64,000 nucleotides of DNA from Pelotomaculum isophthalicicum JI (GCF_029478095.1 NZ_JAKOAV010000002.1:1-64000), one strand, 5' to 3'; counted from the stretch's first letter, positions 1-8,873 are shown. Numbers and translations are program-made. The notes: a model not told the origin generated them from the sequence alone.

Positions 1-105
1 GGCTACTCTAGGTAGCCATTTCTTATGATATGCTTTATTTAATTCCGTCTGTTTGGCCCATGTAATCTTATCTTTTTGTAGTCATTTATCTCTGGCAGAC
101 TTGGT

Positions 106-1686
106 TCAAATATTGTCAGCGGCAACACTATCCGCAGCATCGGGTAACACCTCCTTTCCTTTAAATAATCCCGCCAATATGCTATCTAGCTTGTGAATGA
201 CCTGATAACCCGGAGGGGAGAAACTAAATGTCTGTGTAAGTACGGCAATCAAACCGGCAATGGTGATGGAGAAGTTATTGCAATTAATAAAATACACACT
301 GACTCCCATCCATAAAGCAAGGCTGGCAAGTGATAATAATTTAAAGAGAATTCTATCTGAAATCTTTGTTATTTTTTTAAAAGGAACCTCTCCCGGAGCC
401 CAAATAACAACTAGTCCCAAGCCTGAATGCCCTTCTTTTGTAGTGAAATCTGACTTAAATATGTCATCTCTCATTTCCGGGGCAATAGGGGTACCGGTAT
501 TGGTACATGTAATCACGTATGCCCCGTGTTCGAGGGTGATTTTTACCTCCACCCTCCTATTTTCGCCGGTATATTCCTCCACGGCTTCAAGGGCGTTATC
601 GATCAGGTTCCCGAGCAAGGAACTGGTTTCAAGAGGAGTTAAGGGCATTTCTTTAAGGCTGCACTCAATATTTATTTCCAAATCTATGTTTTTAGCTTCG
701 GCGAGGCCTATTTTGGTGTTTAGAAGGGCGCTTATACTGGGATTATCGGTCTTGATCAATTCCCCGGTCTTAGAAACTGCACAAAACAATTTACTTATAT
801 AATCCCGCGCTCTTTCATGAGAGCCGCTTTCGAGCAGGCCGTAAACCGTCTGCAATTGGTGGTGGAAATCGTGCCGCTGCTTTCTGGAAGAATCAATCAA
901 CTGTTCTATCTGCTTCAAGTTTTCAACTGCTCTTCTGGCTTCATATTCTTTTTCCACATATTGTCCGATTTTTTTGACGGCAGCAGCGGACAGCACCGTC
1001 AGAACAGCTATAAATATTCCGATCATACCGGTAAAGATATTGAGATGAGCTTCCGAAATATCGTCAAATTTAGAAGCGTCATAAGAGGTATTTAAGATAA
1101 CGAGTAAAAGCAGGGGTGAAAGGATAACCACAAATAAAAAGAGATTTTGTTTGTTTTCGATATCTGTCTTTAGAATTTTTTGAAATTCCTTTCTCGAAAG
1201 ATATTTTCCTGCGTAGCCGTATCCTTGTGAGTAACTGATTAATGAGATATTTAAAATTCTACATGTGGTTATGAATAATAGCATAATCAAGGCCTGGGGT
1301 AGAAAGAAAAGGATTCTTATTAAAGTACGATCCAAGACATCGCTCATTGAGTACCCTGTGACATAGAGCATGAACGGCGCTACTACCGTTTCTATTGAAC
1401 CGTAAAAGATCAAGCCGAGTAAAGATATAAGCAGGACTATCCTGTACGGCAGCCGGGTAACCAGGCGAATGTTTAACGTAAATAATAGTATTTCAATGAT
1501 GGAGTGAAGCCCGAAAGGCACCGGCAAAAGGCGGACTATATAAGATAAACAAGCTTGTATTGCCCCGATGATTAACAGATCGCGCCACCAAGGTCTGAAA
1601 CCGGTGAGAAGAAAACCCAGAGCTGCTACTAGGATTGCTTCCGGGAAAGAAATAAATAACAAGGAAAAGAAGTTCATTACATCCAA
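106..1686 (-). pseudogene. AgrC-like sensor kinase fused to an AgrB-like C-terminal tail (chimera)
   Basis: 526 residues from a TTG start preceded by GGAGGAAAGGAA. Residues 1 to about 240 hold six or more hydrophobic segments, as in AgrC peptide-sensing kinases. An H-box (RKQRHDFHHQL) follows near residue 270, an N-box (GNLIDNALEAVE) near 360, and a G2 motif (TTKEGHSGLGL) near 420. Directly after GLGL the kinase stops matching its family. The reading frame continues as WAPGEVPFKKITK, two hydrophobic helices and a SPPGYQVIHKLD end, which resembles the last third of AgrB, the membrane protease that matures agr peptides. I infer an in-frame deletion or recombination between agrC and an agrB. The ATP lid is incomplete, so kinase activity is doubtful. 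No agrD or agrA is in the window. Confidence 0.6.
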
Positions 1687-1740
1687 AACGTTCCTTTCCT
1701 CCTTTTTATTATTTAATTAAGCCATGATTCCTGCCTGTCT

Positions 1741-1803
1741 TGTCTAAAAGCTGCCTTTTCATGCCTAAAAAGCGCATTTCCATGTCTGAATTTACATGGC
1801 TCA
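1741..1803 (-). promoter_or_regulatory. Three direct repeats with 21-bp period upstream of the agr-like gene
   Basis: TGTCTAAAAGC (from 1741), TGCCTAAAAAGC (from 1762) and TGTCTGAATTT (from 1783) start exactly 21 bases apart, about 55 to 115 bases upstream of the AgrC-like start. LytTR-type regulators such as AgrA are known to bind direct repeats about 21 bp apart, so this may be an operator. The match to any published box is not close; the period is the evidence. Confidence 0.35.
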
Positions 1804-2001
1804 AATTTGCATAAAAAAACAGGGGTGATAGTAGTATTAAGTTTTGTCATTATATCAATAATAACATATTATCATTGAAATATTTGTCGGATCATGAAAT
1901 ATTAACTAGTATTTTTATGGTTTTGTTTTTTAGCGCATAGTAAAAAACCAAACTGAAAAAAATAATATAGCTATAAAATACCCATGAAAGGAGCAACATC
2001 T

Positions 2002-2187
2002 GTGGCACAATTAAATCAACTTGAACTTCAAAACCTGAGGCACTTGATCGGCTCACATGAAACAGCTTATCAAAAACTGCAGGCATTTTCTCAGCAAGCC
2101 AGCGATCCCCAAGTTAAACAAATGTTTGAGAAATCTGCTCAAGATGCTAGAAACACCAAGCAAAAGCTATTGTCATTCTTAAGCTAA
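2002..2187 (+). CDS. Small CotF-partner spore coat-associated protein
   Basis: 61-residue, glutamine-rich, wholly helical-looking protein (LELQNLRHLIGSHETAYQKL). An ATG at 1984 is in frame, but AAAGGAG lies just upstream of the GTG at 2002, so I place the start there. It resembles short proteins encoded directly before CotF-family coat proteins in spore-forming clostridia. The 13-base gap to the next gene, with its own AGGAGG, indicates one transcript. The role in the spore coat is inferred from the neighbour; no catalytic motif is visible. Confidence 0.7.
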   Translation: MAQLNQLELQNLRHLIGSHETAYQKLQAFSQQASDPQVKQMFEKSAQDARNTKQKLLSFLS

Positions 2188-2200
2188 AGGAGGAATACTG

Positions 2201-2560
2201 ATGCGTGAAAAAGATATGGTGAACGATGTGCTATCCATGGTAAACAGCAGTTTGACCGGTTATGCCAGTGTCATCTCCCAGACATCGAACCAGCAGTTAA
2301 GACAGACTATCCAGCAAATAAGAAATCACGACGAGCAGTTCCAATACGATCTTTATAAACTGGCTAAACAAAAAGGTTTTTACCAACCCGCTCAGCAAGC
2401 CGACCCGAAAGATATCCAGCAAATCAAGACCCAGTTGAGCGGTGATATGGCCGGTGGGAGTGAGATGACCGGTAGAAATGTAACAGGCGGCGGAATGAAT
2501 ATGGGCGGCGTAAGCGGAACTGGCGCTGAAATAGGCAGCAGAAGCAGAATGGACTGGTAA
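2201..2560 (+). CDS. CotF-family spore coat protein
   Basis: 119 residues starting at ATG behind AGGAGGAATACTG. Residues 1 to about 80 form the two-helix CotF domain (KDMVNDVLSMVNSSLTGYAS, then QLRQTIQQIRNHDEQFQYDL), and the tail from residue 85 is rich in glycine, methionine and asparagine. Coat proteins of this family are laid down on the forespore surface. It is co-transcribed with the small helical protein before it. A copy of a 54-nt hairpin repeat begins at the stop codon. Confidence 0.85.
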   Translation: MREKDMVNDVLSMVNSSLTGYASVISQTSNQQLRQTIQQIRNHDEQFQYDLYKLAKQKGFYQPAQQADPKDIQQIKTQLSGDMAGGSEMTGRNVTGGGMNMGGVSGTGAEIGSRSRMDW

Positions 2561-2614
2561 GCTCGGGGGCAGGGTAAATGATCAAACATTTTACCTGCCC
2601 CAAATGTTTGCCAT
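2561..2614. repeat. 54-nt repeat with two competing hairpins, copy 1
   Basis: Differs at four positions from the copy at 7055-7108. GGGCAGGGTAAATG can pair with CATTTTACCTGCCC, while CAAACATTT within the same region can instead pair with the following AAATGTTTG. Here the element lies between the cotF-like gene and the convergent kinase gene, where it may act as a transcript end. Confidence 0.7.
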
Positions 2615-2615
2615 C

Positions 2616-5156
2616 TTATTTTTGAAGTGGTGATAATGCGGGATCAAACCTGACGAAGAAGGTAGTTCCTGTGGAACTTGTTTTAAAAAATATTTTGGCG
2701 TTATGCCTGGCCACTATACTGTAGCACACCGACAAACCCAAGCCCGTTCCGTGGTCTTTAGTCGTAAAAAACGGCGTACCTATTTTATCCGCTATATCAT
2801 TAGGGATGCCGCAACCCTGGTCCTCTACCGCCAAAACCACTTCTCCATCTTCCGTATATGTTTTTATCTTTAAGGTTTTACCGTTAGACATTGCCTGGTA
2901 GCCATTGTGGACGAGGTTGAGAATAAGTTGGCGAACTTCTTTTTCATCTAAAAGCAAGTCTGGAATTTCCGCCAGTTCCATTTCAATATACTTGTCAGAG
3001 TTCATTGCGTCTGCTTGAATTAGCGGAAATAATGTTTGCAATAATTGATTAAGATTCTGTGATTTTAAATCAACAGGCTTATCCTTAGCCATGGACAGAA
3101 ATTCCGTTATTATAGAATTGGCCCTGTCCAGTTCGCTAATCATTAAATTGAAATATTCTTTGTGTTTATCGTATTCTATTTTTCTATCAAGCAGTTGCAG
3201 GAAACCACGCACTGTAGTCATGGGATTTCTTACTTCATGTCCGATCCCGGCCGCCATTTCTCCGATCAAGTTTAAGCGGTCGAGCCGGGCCATTTCGGCT
3301 TCCATCTTCTTTTCTTTGGTTATGTCTTTCATCATTACAATACGGCAGTTTTCACCATTAAGATTGATACGTTCGGCCGACAATAATAAGTTTACTGTCT
3401 TACCTGATTTAGTCTTTACTTTAAGATCAAAGTTTTGCAATTCCCCTTTTTCTTTAAACTCAATAATAGCGGATTCTATTACATTATCCTGTCCACTCAA
3501 AAAATCCAAATCTTCAGGTTTATGGCCCAATACTTCTTCCCGGGAGTACTCTACAACATCCAAGAATCTTTGGTTAACTTCTACAAACCTGTTATCTTCC
3601 GCCCTGAGGATAGCTATTAAGTCAGGGCTGTTATGAAATATCTTTTGAAAACGCTCTTCTGATTGATAAAGGTCTACCTCTCGCAGTCTTTTAGCAAGGT
3701 TGCGCAGTTTTTTGGCAAGGTTGCGGTAGCGTTCTTCCACTCGCTTGCGATCTGTAATATCTAAAAGAGCTACCACGATCTTATTCGTCCGTGGGATGAC
3801 AGCAACGGTTGTATAGATATCCTTAATATTTTCCTGTTTATCGAAAAATTGAAACTCATAGTTCCTGGGGGCGATATTTTTATAAACCCTTCTATTATAA
3901 TAATCGTTTATTCTATCCAAATCATCTTTAGCAACAAAATCAGTTATTTTCTTTTTATTTTCAACCTCTTCTTTAGTATAACCAGATAGTTTTTCAAATT
4001 CTGTATTCACTAGAGATATAACTTTTTTTTCACCAATGATTAATATGGCAGTTCCGGTATTTTCAAAAATTGTCCGGTAATTGTCTTCACTTTCCTGAAG
4101 CTTGTATTGAGACCGCTCAAGCGATGACAGCATCTGGTTAATTTGACCCGCGAGGGTGGATAATTCATCTCCCCCTGTCATGGACACACGACAGGCAAGG
4201 TCACCGCTTGTACTGATATCTAAAACATTAGCGCTCAGCCGGGCCAACCGGCACAATACCACTTTTTCCAGCAGCAACAAGGTTACCACACCAAACACCA
4301 GGCCGATCAGCAAAAGTGACAGAATTAAATATTGCATGCTGGTTCGGCCCTGTTTGTAAATCTCCCTGGACATGTCTGTTCTTAAAATAAGCGCCGGACT
4401 GCCGTAAATATCATTTAATAAAGCATATCCCGCGATAGAATCCGGGCTTACCGGCTGAACAAATGCCGGCGATTCTTCCGATAAAAAGGAACTTGCAGTC
4501 TGGATGTCCGGGAATATCCGGACATCGTTAAACTGACACACAGCGAGAGATAGATGCGCTGTTTCAGATAAGCGATTGATTTCAGATGAGTCCAGGTAGC
4601 GGCCCATGATCAGCACACCCCGGGCAGGGCCACTTCTTTCACTTGTCAGGATCGGCCATGAAGCGATAAGCATAGGACCTTCAGGGAGAAGTATAATTCC
4701 AGCCGCACCATCTTTTTGATTTTTATTATTAAATAAAAAATCGTAATTATTTAGATGATCTACCAAACTATCCGGAACGGGTGTCTCATTCTCGTTCTCC
4801 AAATCAAAACCTTTACCGTAGACGATACGGCCAGAGGAGTTGATATATAAAATCAGATTCAATTTTAGCGCGATGAAAGTGTTATTAGTAAGGTTCATTT
4901 TGATATATTCTTCATTCAAGTCGTTAACAAATTCATACGTATCGTTCCATTGAGCCCAGTCACCGGCCTGACGGTTCAGTGTATCAATATTATTTAACAA
5001 GGCATCCCTAGCCCTTTCAACATTCACAGTGATGCTTTGTTTTTCAAGATTGGCAAAGCTGGCAGACAGTATGCATTTTGAAATTATGAACAAAATTATA
5101 ATTAAGCAGATAAGCGTTATACCAAATATGATTATTGTTTTTTTACGTAGCGTCAT
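2616..5156 (-). CDS. Membrane sensor histidine kinase (CHASE4-HAMP-PAS-PAS-HisKA-HATPase)
   Basis: About 846 residues. Order: membrane helix (residues 5-25), an extracytoplasmic CHASE4-like domain, second helix near 280-300, HAMP, two PAS domains (near 365 and 510), H-box GHEVRNPMTTVRG near 640, N-box LVHNGYQAM, and G-boxes DQGCGIP and GTGLGLSV. The HisKA/HATPase half is very similar to that of the kinase at 16652-18340, so they are recent paralogues. Kinases of this shape commonly feed the Spo0F/Spo0A phosphorelay, and no response regulator is adjacent, so I infer an orphan phosphorelay kinase. I prefer the ATG at 5156 (GGTGG seven bases before) over a GTG at 5174. Confidence 0.85.
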   Translation of the reverse strand: MTLRKKTIIIFGITLICLIIILFIISKCILSASFANLEKQSITVNVERARDALLNNIDTLNRQAGDWAQWNDTYEFVNDLNEEYIKMNLTNNTFIALKLNLILYINSSGRIVYGKGFDLENENETPVPDSLVDHLNNYDFLFNNKNQKDGAAGIILLPEGPMLIASWPILTSERSGPARGVLIMGRYLDSSEINRLSETAHLSLAVCQFNDVRIFPDIQTASSFLSEESPAFVQPVSPDSIAGYALLNDIYGSPALILRTDMSREIYKQGRTSMQYLILSLLLIGLVFGVVTLLLLEKVVLCRLARLSANVLDISTSGDLACRVSMTGGDELSTLAGQINQMLSSLERSQYKLQESEDNYRTIFENTGTAILIIGEKKVISLVNTEFEKLSGYTKEEVENKKKITDFVAKDDLDRINDYYNRRVYKNIAPRNYEFQFFDKQENIKDIYTTVAVIPRTNKIVVALLDITDRKRVEERYRNLAKKLRNLAKRLREVDLYQSEERFQKIFHNSPDLIAILRAEDNRFVEVNQRFLDVVEYSREEVLGHKPEDLDFLSGQDNVIESAIIEFKEKGELQNFDLKVKTKSGKTVNLLLSAERINLNGENCRIVMMKDITKEKKMEAEMARLDRLNLIGEMAAGIGHEVRNPMTTVRGFLQLLDRKIEYDKHKEYFNLMISELDRANSIITEFLSMAKDKPVDLKSQNLNQLLQTLFPLIQADAMNSDKYIEMELAEIPDLLLDEKEVRQLILNLVHNGYQAMSNGKTLKIKTYTEDGEVVLAVEDQGCGIPNDIADKIGTPFFTTKDHGTGLGLSVCYSIVARHNAKIFFKTSSTGTTFFVRFDPALSPLQK

Positions 5157-5328
5157 GAAATTACCACCAATCACATATCTCTCTATTCTGTTTTTTTGCG
5201 CTGTCCTTTACCGGCCACATGGGATATGTTCGCTGCAAACATTGTAGAAACCTGTCGGAAAAGAGAAAAATTTTATAAAAAAGAAAAACTAACCTGACCG
5301 CCCCGTCTGTAATCGGGCGTTCAGATAT

Positions 5329-5367
5329 TAGCAATCCCGTACCATTGATCGTGATACGGGATTGCTA
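5329..5367. terminator. 13-bp perfect hairpin in the 5175-5470 gap
   Basis: TAGCAATCCCGTA and TACGGGATTGCTA flank a 13-base loop. The T-tract is weak on either strand. It lies in a 296-base gene-free gap between the C39-like peptidase and the sensor kinase, both on the minus strand, so it may end the peptidase transcript. A smaller GC-rich hairpin precedes it; nothing else is evident in the gap. Confidence 0.5.
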
Positions 5368-5470
5368 TTTAAGACATAGCTCCTTTTTGGAGCAAATTCC
5401 TTGCGTTTGTCTTCCAGCCGGGCTGCTTCTGCAACATAGGTAAATATCCAGGACTATTTAGCATTTTTTA

Positions 5471-6124
5471 CTATTTAATTGTTTTAAGAGCATTTAATAG
5501 AACTTTTAAAACAAACCATTTTGGAGCGGTTTCATCGGGATCATGATCAACAGTGATCAATCCAGCTTGTTTTGCTTCTTTAATAATATCAAGTTTCCAT
5601 TGTTCTGCCATTTGTGATTCCTCCGGTTCATAAAAAATAAAATAATTGGCACTTTGTTCTCGAAACAAATCATAACTTGCTTGAGTTTTTACCGTTGAAT
5701 TTGGATCGTTTACAAGAATTCTTTCATTTACTTCGTCTAATCCCCAAAGCAAAATATAATGTCCATAATTTGTAAAATAACCTGGCCCCATACTTGCAAT
5801 AACCAAAGCGCTATTTTTTAATGCCTCTATAACATCATCTGTACTATATGTTAGTTTAAACTCTAAACCATAATATTCTGATGCAAATAGGAAGAATGCC
5901 CAATCGACACCATCATCGTAAGTCCGGTACCCGTTATCTACAATCACCTTTGCTACGTCTGGAGGGGTAATATTTTCGTCTAAAAAAGTAGCTAATACCA
6001 TAGCCATGCAGGTAGCGCCACAACCAGATGAAGCAATAGTTTGACTTGAGTCATTATGATTACTAAAAATAATAGAACCCCATCTGGGATCATCCTGCAG
6101 ATAATACACAGGTTTATTTTGCAT
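5471..6124 (-). CDS. C39-like cysteine peptidase domain protein with lysin-type tail
   Basis: 217 residues from ATG at 6124, directly after GGGGGTGA; a longer in-frame start at 6172 lacks such a site. Residues 5-160 match the peptidase C39-like fold: YYLQDDPRW, the Cys box SSGCGATCMAMVLA, a GHYILLWG histidine region and VNDP. The last 45 residues (WKLDIIKEAKQAGLITVDHDPDETAPKW) resemble tails found on phage and clostridial cell-wall lysins. There is no signal peptide. It may cleave peptides or wall material; the substrate is unknown. Confidence 0.7.
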   Translation of the reverse strand: MQNKPVYYLQDDPRWGSIIFSNHNDSSQTIASSGCGATCMAMVLATFLDENITPPDVAKVIVDNGYRTYDDGVDWAFFLFASEYYGLEFKLTYSTDDVIEALKNSALVIASMGPGYFTNYGHYILLWGLDEVNERILVNDPNSTVKTQASYDLFREQSANYFIFYEPEESQMAEQWKLDIIKEAKQAGLITVDHDPDETAPKWFVLKVLLNALKTIK

Positions 6125-6324
6125 ATTGCTCACCCCCTGCCGGGAGTATTTTTTTGCATAAGAATATAGCACTCATGGGAAATTATGGTTTTTATATGTT
6201 TTATAATATTCCTGTGAACGTGAAATTGTTCTGCTACTTGTGCAATAAAGCTTTCTAACCTGAAATATATTAAAGCCCCCGGAGTAGGGGGCCTAAACGG
6301 TGTTGCACATTTAAGTCAAAAGCG

Positions 6325-6861
6325 TCAATCCAATTTACCTGTTCGCCAAAAGTCACCGACCTTATTTCGGACAATCAGCCTTATCAATACTATCATAATA
6401 ATTACAAAACCAATCAGTTCAGGCATATAGGTGTATGGGTCTGTTAAGAGCTTCTGAATTACCATCCAGAAATACTTTTCTTGTTCTGACCTCGGAAAAT
6501 TCCAACCGTAAAATGGCCAGAAAAAAGTGTCCGCATACAACCACATGCTGTCTAAAACGTCGTGGAAGAAGACACCCAATGCTAGCGCTAATATTTCTGG
6601 TTTTTTATATTTGCGCCAGAGATTCATACCAAATACTAATATTAGCAATAAGAATATTGTCGTATGGGCATAAATCCGGCCGTTATTAATAGCTTCCTTA
6701 AAAATGACGCGACCAACCGGCTTGTCTATAAGATCCGGCAATATAGAACCTACAAGAACAAGACGATAATCCAATAACGATGTAAAGTCCCTGTTAATTT
6801 TCATTTTATTAAGAAGCTTGGTGGCACCAAGGGTTATTCCTAAATGACCAAAAAGTATCAT
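6325..6861 (-). CDS. DUF457/YdjM-like membrane protein
   Basis: 178 residues with four or five hydrophobic segments and conserved polar motifs HLGITLG at the start, ILPDLIDKP near 40, YAHTTIF near 65 and FFHDVLDSMW near 100. This His/Asp pattern marks the DUF457 membrane-bound putative metal-dependent hydrolases; their substrate is not established. It stands alone on its strand, with about 200 bases on either side. A GC-rich inverted repeat near 6270-6295 may end its transcript. Confidence 0.7.
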   Translation of the reverse strand: MILFGHLGITLGATKLLNKMKINRDFTSLLDYRLVLVGSILPDLIDKPVGRVIFKEAINNGRIYAHTTIFLLLILVFGMNLWRKYKKPEILALALGVFFHDVLDSMWLYADTFFWPFYGWNFPRSEQEKYFWMVIQKLLTDPYTYMPELIGFVIIMIVLIRLIVRNKVGDFWRTGKLD

Positions 6862-7011
6862 ATTTTACTCCATATTAAACAAACTTGTAATCCTATTTTA
6901 TGCATGAAATCTACGGAGTCAATTATATTGAGGCAAATATTTCACATAAATCCAGGTTCCCTAAATTAATGGCCTTTGCAAATGCCCAAAATTACAGAAC
7001 AAATTTTGGTA

Positions 7012-7040
7012 TTGACACCATAATTACTATCTGCTAAAAT
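7012..7040 (+). promoter_or_regulatory. Near-consensus sigma-A promoter for the DUF1659 operon
   Basis: TTGACA (7012-7017), a 17-base spacer, then TAAAAT (7035-7040). The predicted start near 7047 places the hairpin repeat at 7055-7108 at the beginning of the transcript and leaves a leader of about 140 nt before the first gene. Confidence 0.75.
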
Positions 7041-7054
7041 AATATCGAACATAA

Positions 7055-7108
7055 GTTCGGGGGCAGGGCAAATGGTCAAACATTTTACCTGCCCAAAATG
7101 TTTGCCAT
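7055..7108 (+). repeat. 54-nt repeat with two competing hairpins, copy 2 (5' leader)
   Basis: Second copy of the element at 2561-2614, with 50 of 54 bases the same. GGGCAGGGCAAATG pairs with CATTTTACCTGCCC; alternatively CAAACATTTT pairs perfectly with AAAATGTTTG. The two folds share the middle strand and exclude each other, an arrangement typical of attenuators. It begins within about ten bases of the predicted transcription start of the DUF1659 operon. Confidence 0.7.
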
Positions 7109-7184
7109 AGCCCTCCTCGCTTCAATCAAAAACAACGGCTGAAGGCGCTTTTTAGCAGGCTTTCCCGGAAAGGAGGTGAACCAT

Positions 7185-7409
7185 ATGGCTGTAAACAAGG
7201 TCCCCGCCGCTTCAACACTCAGGCTGGAACTACGCGTGGGTGTCAGCGCCAGCGGCAACCCGGTTATCCGTAACAAGAACCTGGCCAACGTCAAATCCAC
7301 AGCGTCCGACCAGGATCTGTATGACGTCGCGGCAGCGCTGGCCGCCCTGCAGCAGTACCCGCTGAACGGCATTTCGCGCGTCGACAACGCCCAACTGGTT
7401 CAGGCTTAG
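7185..7409 (+). CDS. DUF1659 family protein
   Basis: 74 residues (AVNKVPAASTLRLELRVGVS, ending LNGISRVDNAQLVQA), recognisable as DUF1659, a small family of unknown function in spore-forming Firmicutes. AGGAGGTGA five bases before the ATG at 7185 fixes the start; a GTG at 7176 overlaps that site. It heads an apparent operon with the DUF2922 and YvrJ genes, a trio often found together. Confidence 0.85.
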   Translation: MAVNKVPAASTLRLELRVGVSASGNPVIRNKNLANVKSTASDQDLYDVAAALAALQQYPLNGISRVDNAQLVQA

Positions 7410-7651
7410 ATAAACCGGATCAGTATCCGGCAATTGTGATTGATTGATAAACATCACAACTAATCAACAAAATAACGAAGAAAGGAGAAGGTTTCCGGCA
7501 GTTGCCCGTCAAACAGGGCGTCCAAGTGTCACCGGCATGCCCGGCATAGAGCTTTCAGACATGTTGAAAAACGCAACTGCCTCCCGTGTAGTCGGACGGG
7601 GGATATATTCGAACTAATAGTTCATATATATTTTGGAAACCGGTAAACGGA

Positions 7652-7888
7652 TTGGCTACTACGACTGACCAGACCCTGCGCATGGTTTTCCGCAACCAGG
7701 AAGGTAAAAACGTTACCATTACCTTGGACAATCCCAAGGAAAACTTGACTGCGGCAGAAATCGAGACAGCCATGGACTTGGTTATCGCCCGGAACATCTT
7801 TACCAGCACGGGCGGAGACATTGTCGCCAAGCAGGACATCAGGGTTATCAGCAACACCACAAACGATCTGTATGACCCGCCCGCCTAG
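7652..7888 (+). CDS. DUF2922 family protein
   Basis: 78 residues from a TTG start. The pattern LRMVFRNQEGKNVTITLDNPKENLTAAEIETAMDLVI and the end DLYDPPA fit DUF2922, a small family of unknown function that accompanies DUF1659 and YvrJ genes. The ribosome site before the TTG is poor, and 242 bases separate it from the DUF1659 gene. No catalytic residues or membrane segment are visible. Confidence 0.8.
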   Translation: MATTTDQTLRMVFRNQEGKNVTITLDNPKENLTAAEIETAMDLVIARNIFTSTGGDIVAKQDIRVISNTTNDLYDPPA

Positions 7889-7955
7889 AATCCGGGCGTT
7901 CATATAAAGGTGGGGGCAGGTCCCCCGCCGCATCTAATTAAAAGGGGTGATTTAA

Positions 7956-8111
7956 CTGGAAACTATCCTGCAGGCAGTGGGCAACGTTGGATTTCCCATA
8001 GCCGTAGCCGCATACCTGCTGGTGCGCATCGAGGGCAAGCTGGAAGCTCTGACCGCCAGTATTGCCAGATTGGCCGAAGCGGTAGCTGGTGAGCGGCGGC
8101 AGGAAGAGTAA
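7956..8111 (+). CDS. YvrJ family protein, CTG start
   Basis: 51 residues: a hydrophobic segment VGNVGFPIAVAAYLLVR followed by IEGKLEALTASIARLAEAVAGE, the YvrJ family pattern (one membrane helix and an amphipathic tail; function unknown). GGGGTGA stands five bases before a CTG codon at 7956; no ATG, GTG or TTG at the right distance gives this frame, so CTG initiation is inferred. It completes the DUF1659-DUF2922-YvrJ operon. Confidence 0.8.
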   Translation: METILQAVGNVGFPIAVAAYLLVRIEGKLEALTASIARLAEAVAGERRQEE

Positions 8112-8126
8112 AATATTCATGTATGG

Positions 8127-8163
8127 AAAAGCCGCCCGGTTGAAAGACCCGGCGGCTTTCATC
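8127..8163 (+). terminator. Rho-independent terminator after the YvrJ gene
   Basis: AAAAGCCGCC and GGCGGCTTTC pair around a short loop and are followed by ATCTTTT. It ends the DUF1659-DUF2922-YvrJ transcript and also separates it from the convergent PilZ gene. Confidence 0.8.
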
Positions 8164-8173
8164 TTTTCCATTA

Positions 8174-8821
8174 TCAGCGGGGCTTCCGGCTTTTAGCAAG
8201 CCTATTTAATATAAAGCGTACGATAATGTCCTGCTGCCTGTTGGTGATATTGGTAAATTCCACCGCCGCGCTGATCGCGGTGGCGCTTATTTTACCAGAA
8301 CGCACCACTTTGCCGGAAACAGCGATTTCTTCTGATTTATCGCCCAGCAGCAGATTAAATTTCATCAGTAAAGCGGTACCGGCCTCGTATATGTTTTTTA
8401 CCAGCATTCTGACACCGCCGCCGCTGATGTCCTGCACGGAAGATTTAATATACCGCGGGCTTTCACCTTCTTTTGGCACCTCAGCGTAAAAAATGTCCAT
8501 GATAACAGGCAGCCTTACAAACTTGCGATCCTGAACGCGGTTATAGTCGTCCGGCCAGGATAAGGAATAGAGCGGTATGTTGTCTACCCGCCGCCCGAGC
8601 ATAGCGCTTATAAATTCAATTCTTGCCCCCTGCAAAACAATATTTACAATTACCCGGTCACCCTTGCTCAGGATTAACGGGTTGGCTTTCTGGTAGGGTA
8701 TGGTTATGTAAAATTTCCCTTTTTGGACATCCTGGATATTTGAGTCAAACCAGTCCGGTTCTTTCATGTCGCGGGATACCCTGATGCTCTGATTTATCTT
8801 TATCCACTGCTCAACCGTCAT
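8174..8821 (-). CDS. PilZ-domain c-di-GMP receptor (YcgR-like)
   Basis: 215 residues. The N-terminal 90 residues resemble the YcgR2/PilZN beta-barrel (FYITIPYQKANPLILSKGDRV). The PilZ motifs are in place: RKFVRLPV (RxxxR) near residue 100 and a D/NxSxxG-type DISGGGVRM near 130. PilZ proteins bind c-di-GMP and, in this architecture, usually brake flagellar rotation. The gene sits just downstream of an HD-GYP gene on the same strand, 52 bases away, so c-di-GMP breakdown and sensing may be co-transcribed. Confidence 0.85.
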   Translation of the reverse strand: MTVEQWIKINQSIRVSRDMKEPDWFDSNIQDVQKGKFYITIPYQKANPLILSKGDRVIVNIVLQGARIEFISAMLGRRVDNIPLYSLSWPDDYNRVQDRKFVRLPVIMDIFYAEVPKEGESPRYIKSSVQDISGGGVRMLVKNIYEAGTALLMKFNLLLGDKSEEIAVSGKVVRSGKISATAISAAVEFTNITNRQQDIIVRFILNRLAKSRKPR

Positions 8822-8873
8822 TTTCTATCCTCCCACATAAACAACACAGCTTTATTCCCTCCGAATCTATCTA

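Noticed and set aside
260-802. 180-codon plus-strand frame opposite the AgrC-like gene
   Set aside because: It lies wholly antisense to the kinase and reads as a mirror of its codons, with no ribosome site and no family resemblance.
1900-2001. Sporulation sigma factor promoter ahead of the coat-protein pair
   Set aside because: GCATAG and AT-rich stretches are present, but spacing and bases do not match a sigma-G or sigma-K consensus well enough to claim.
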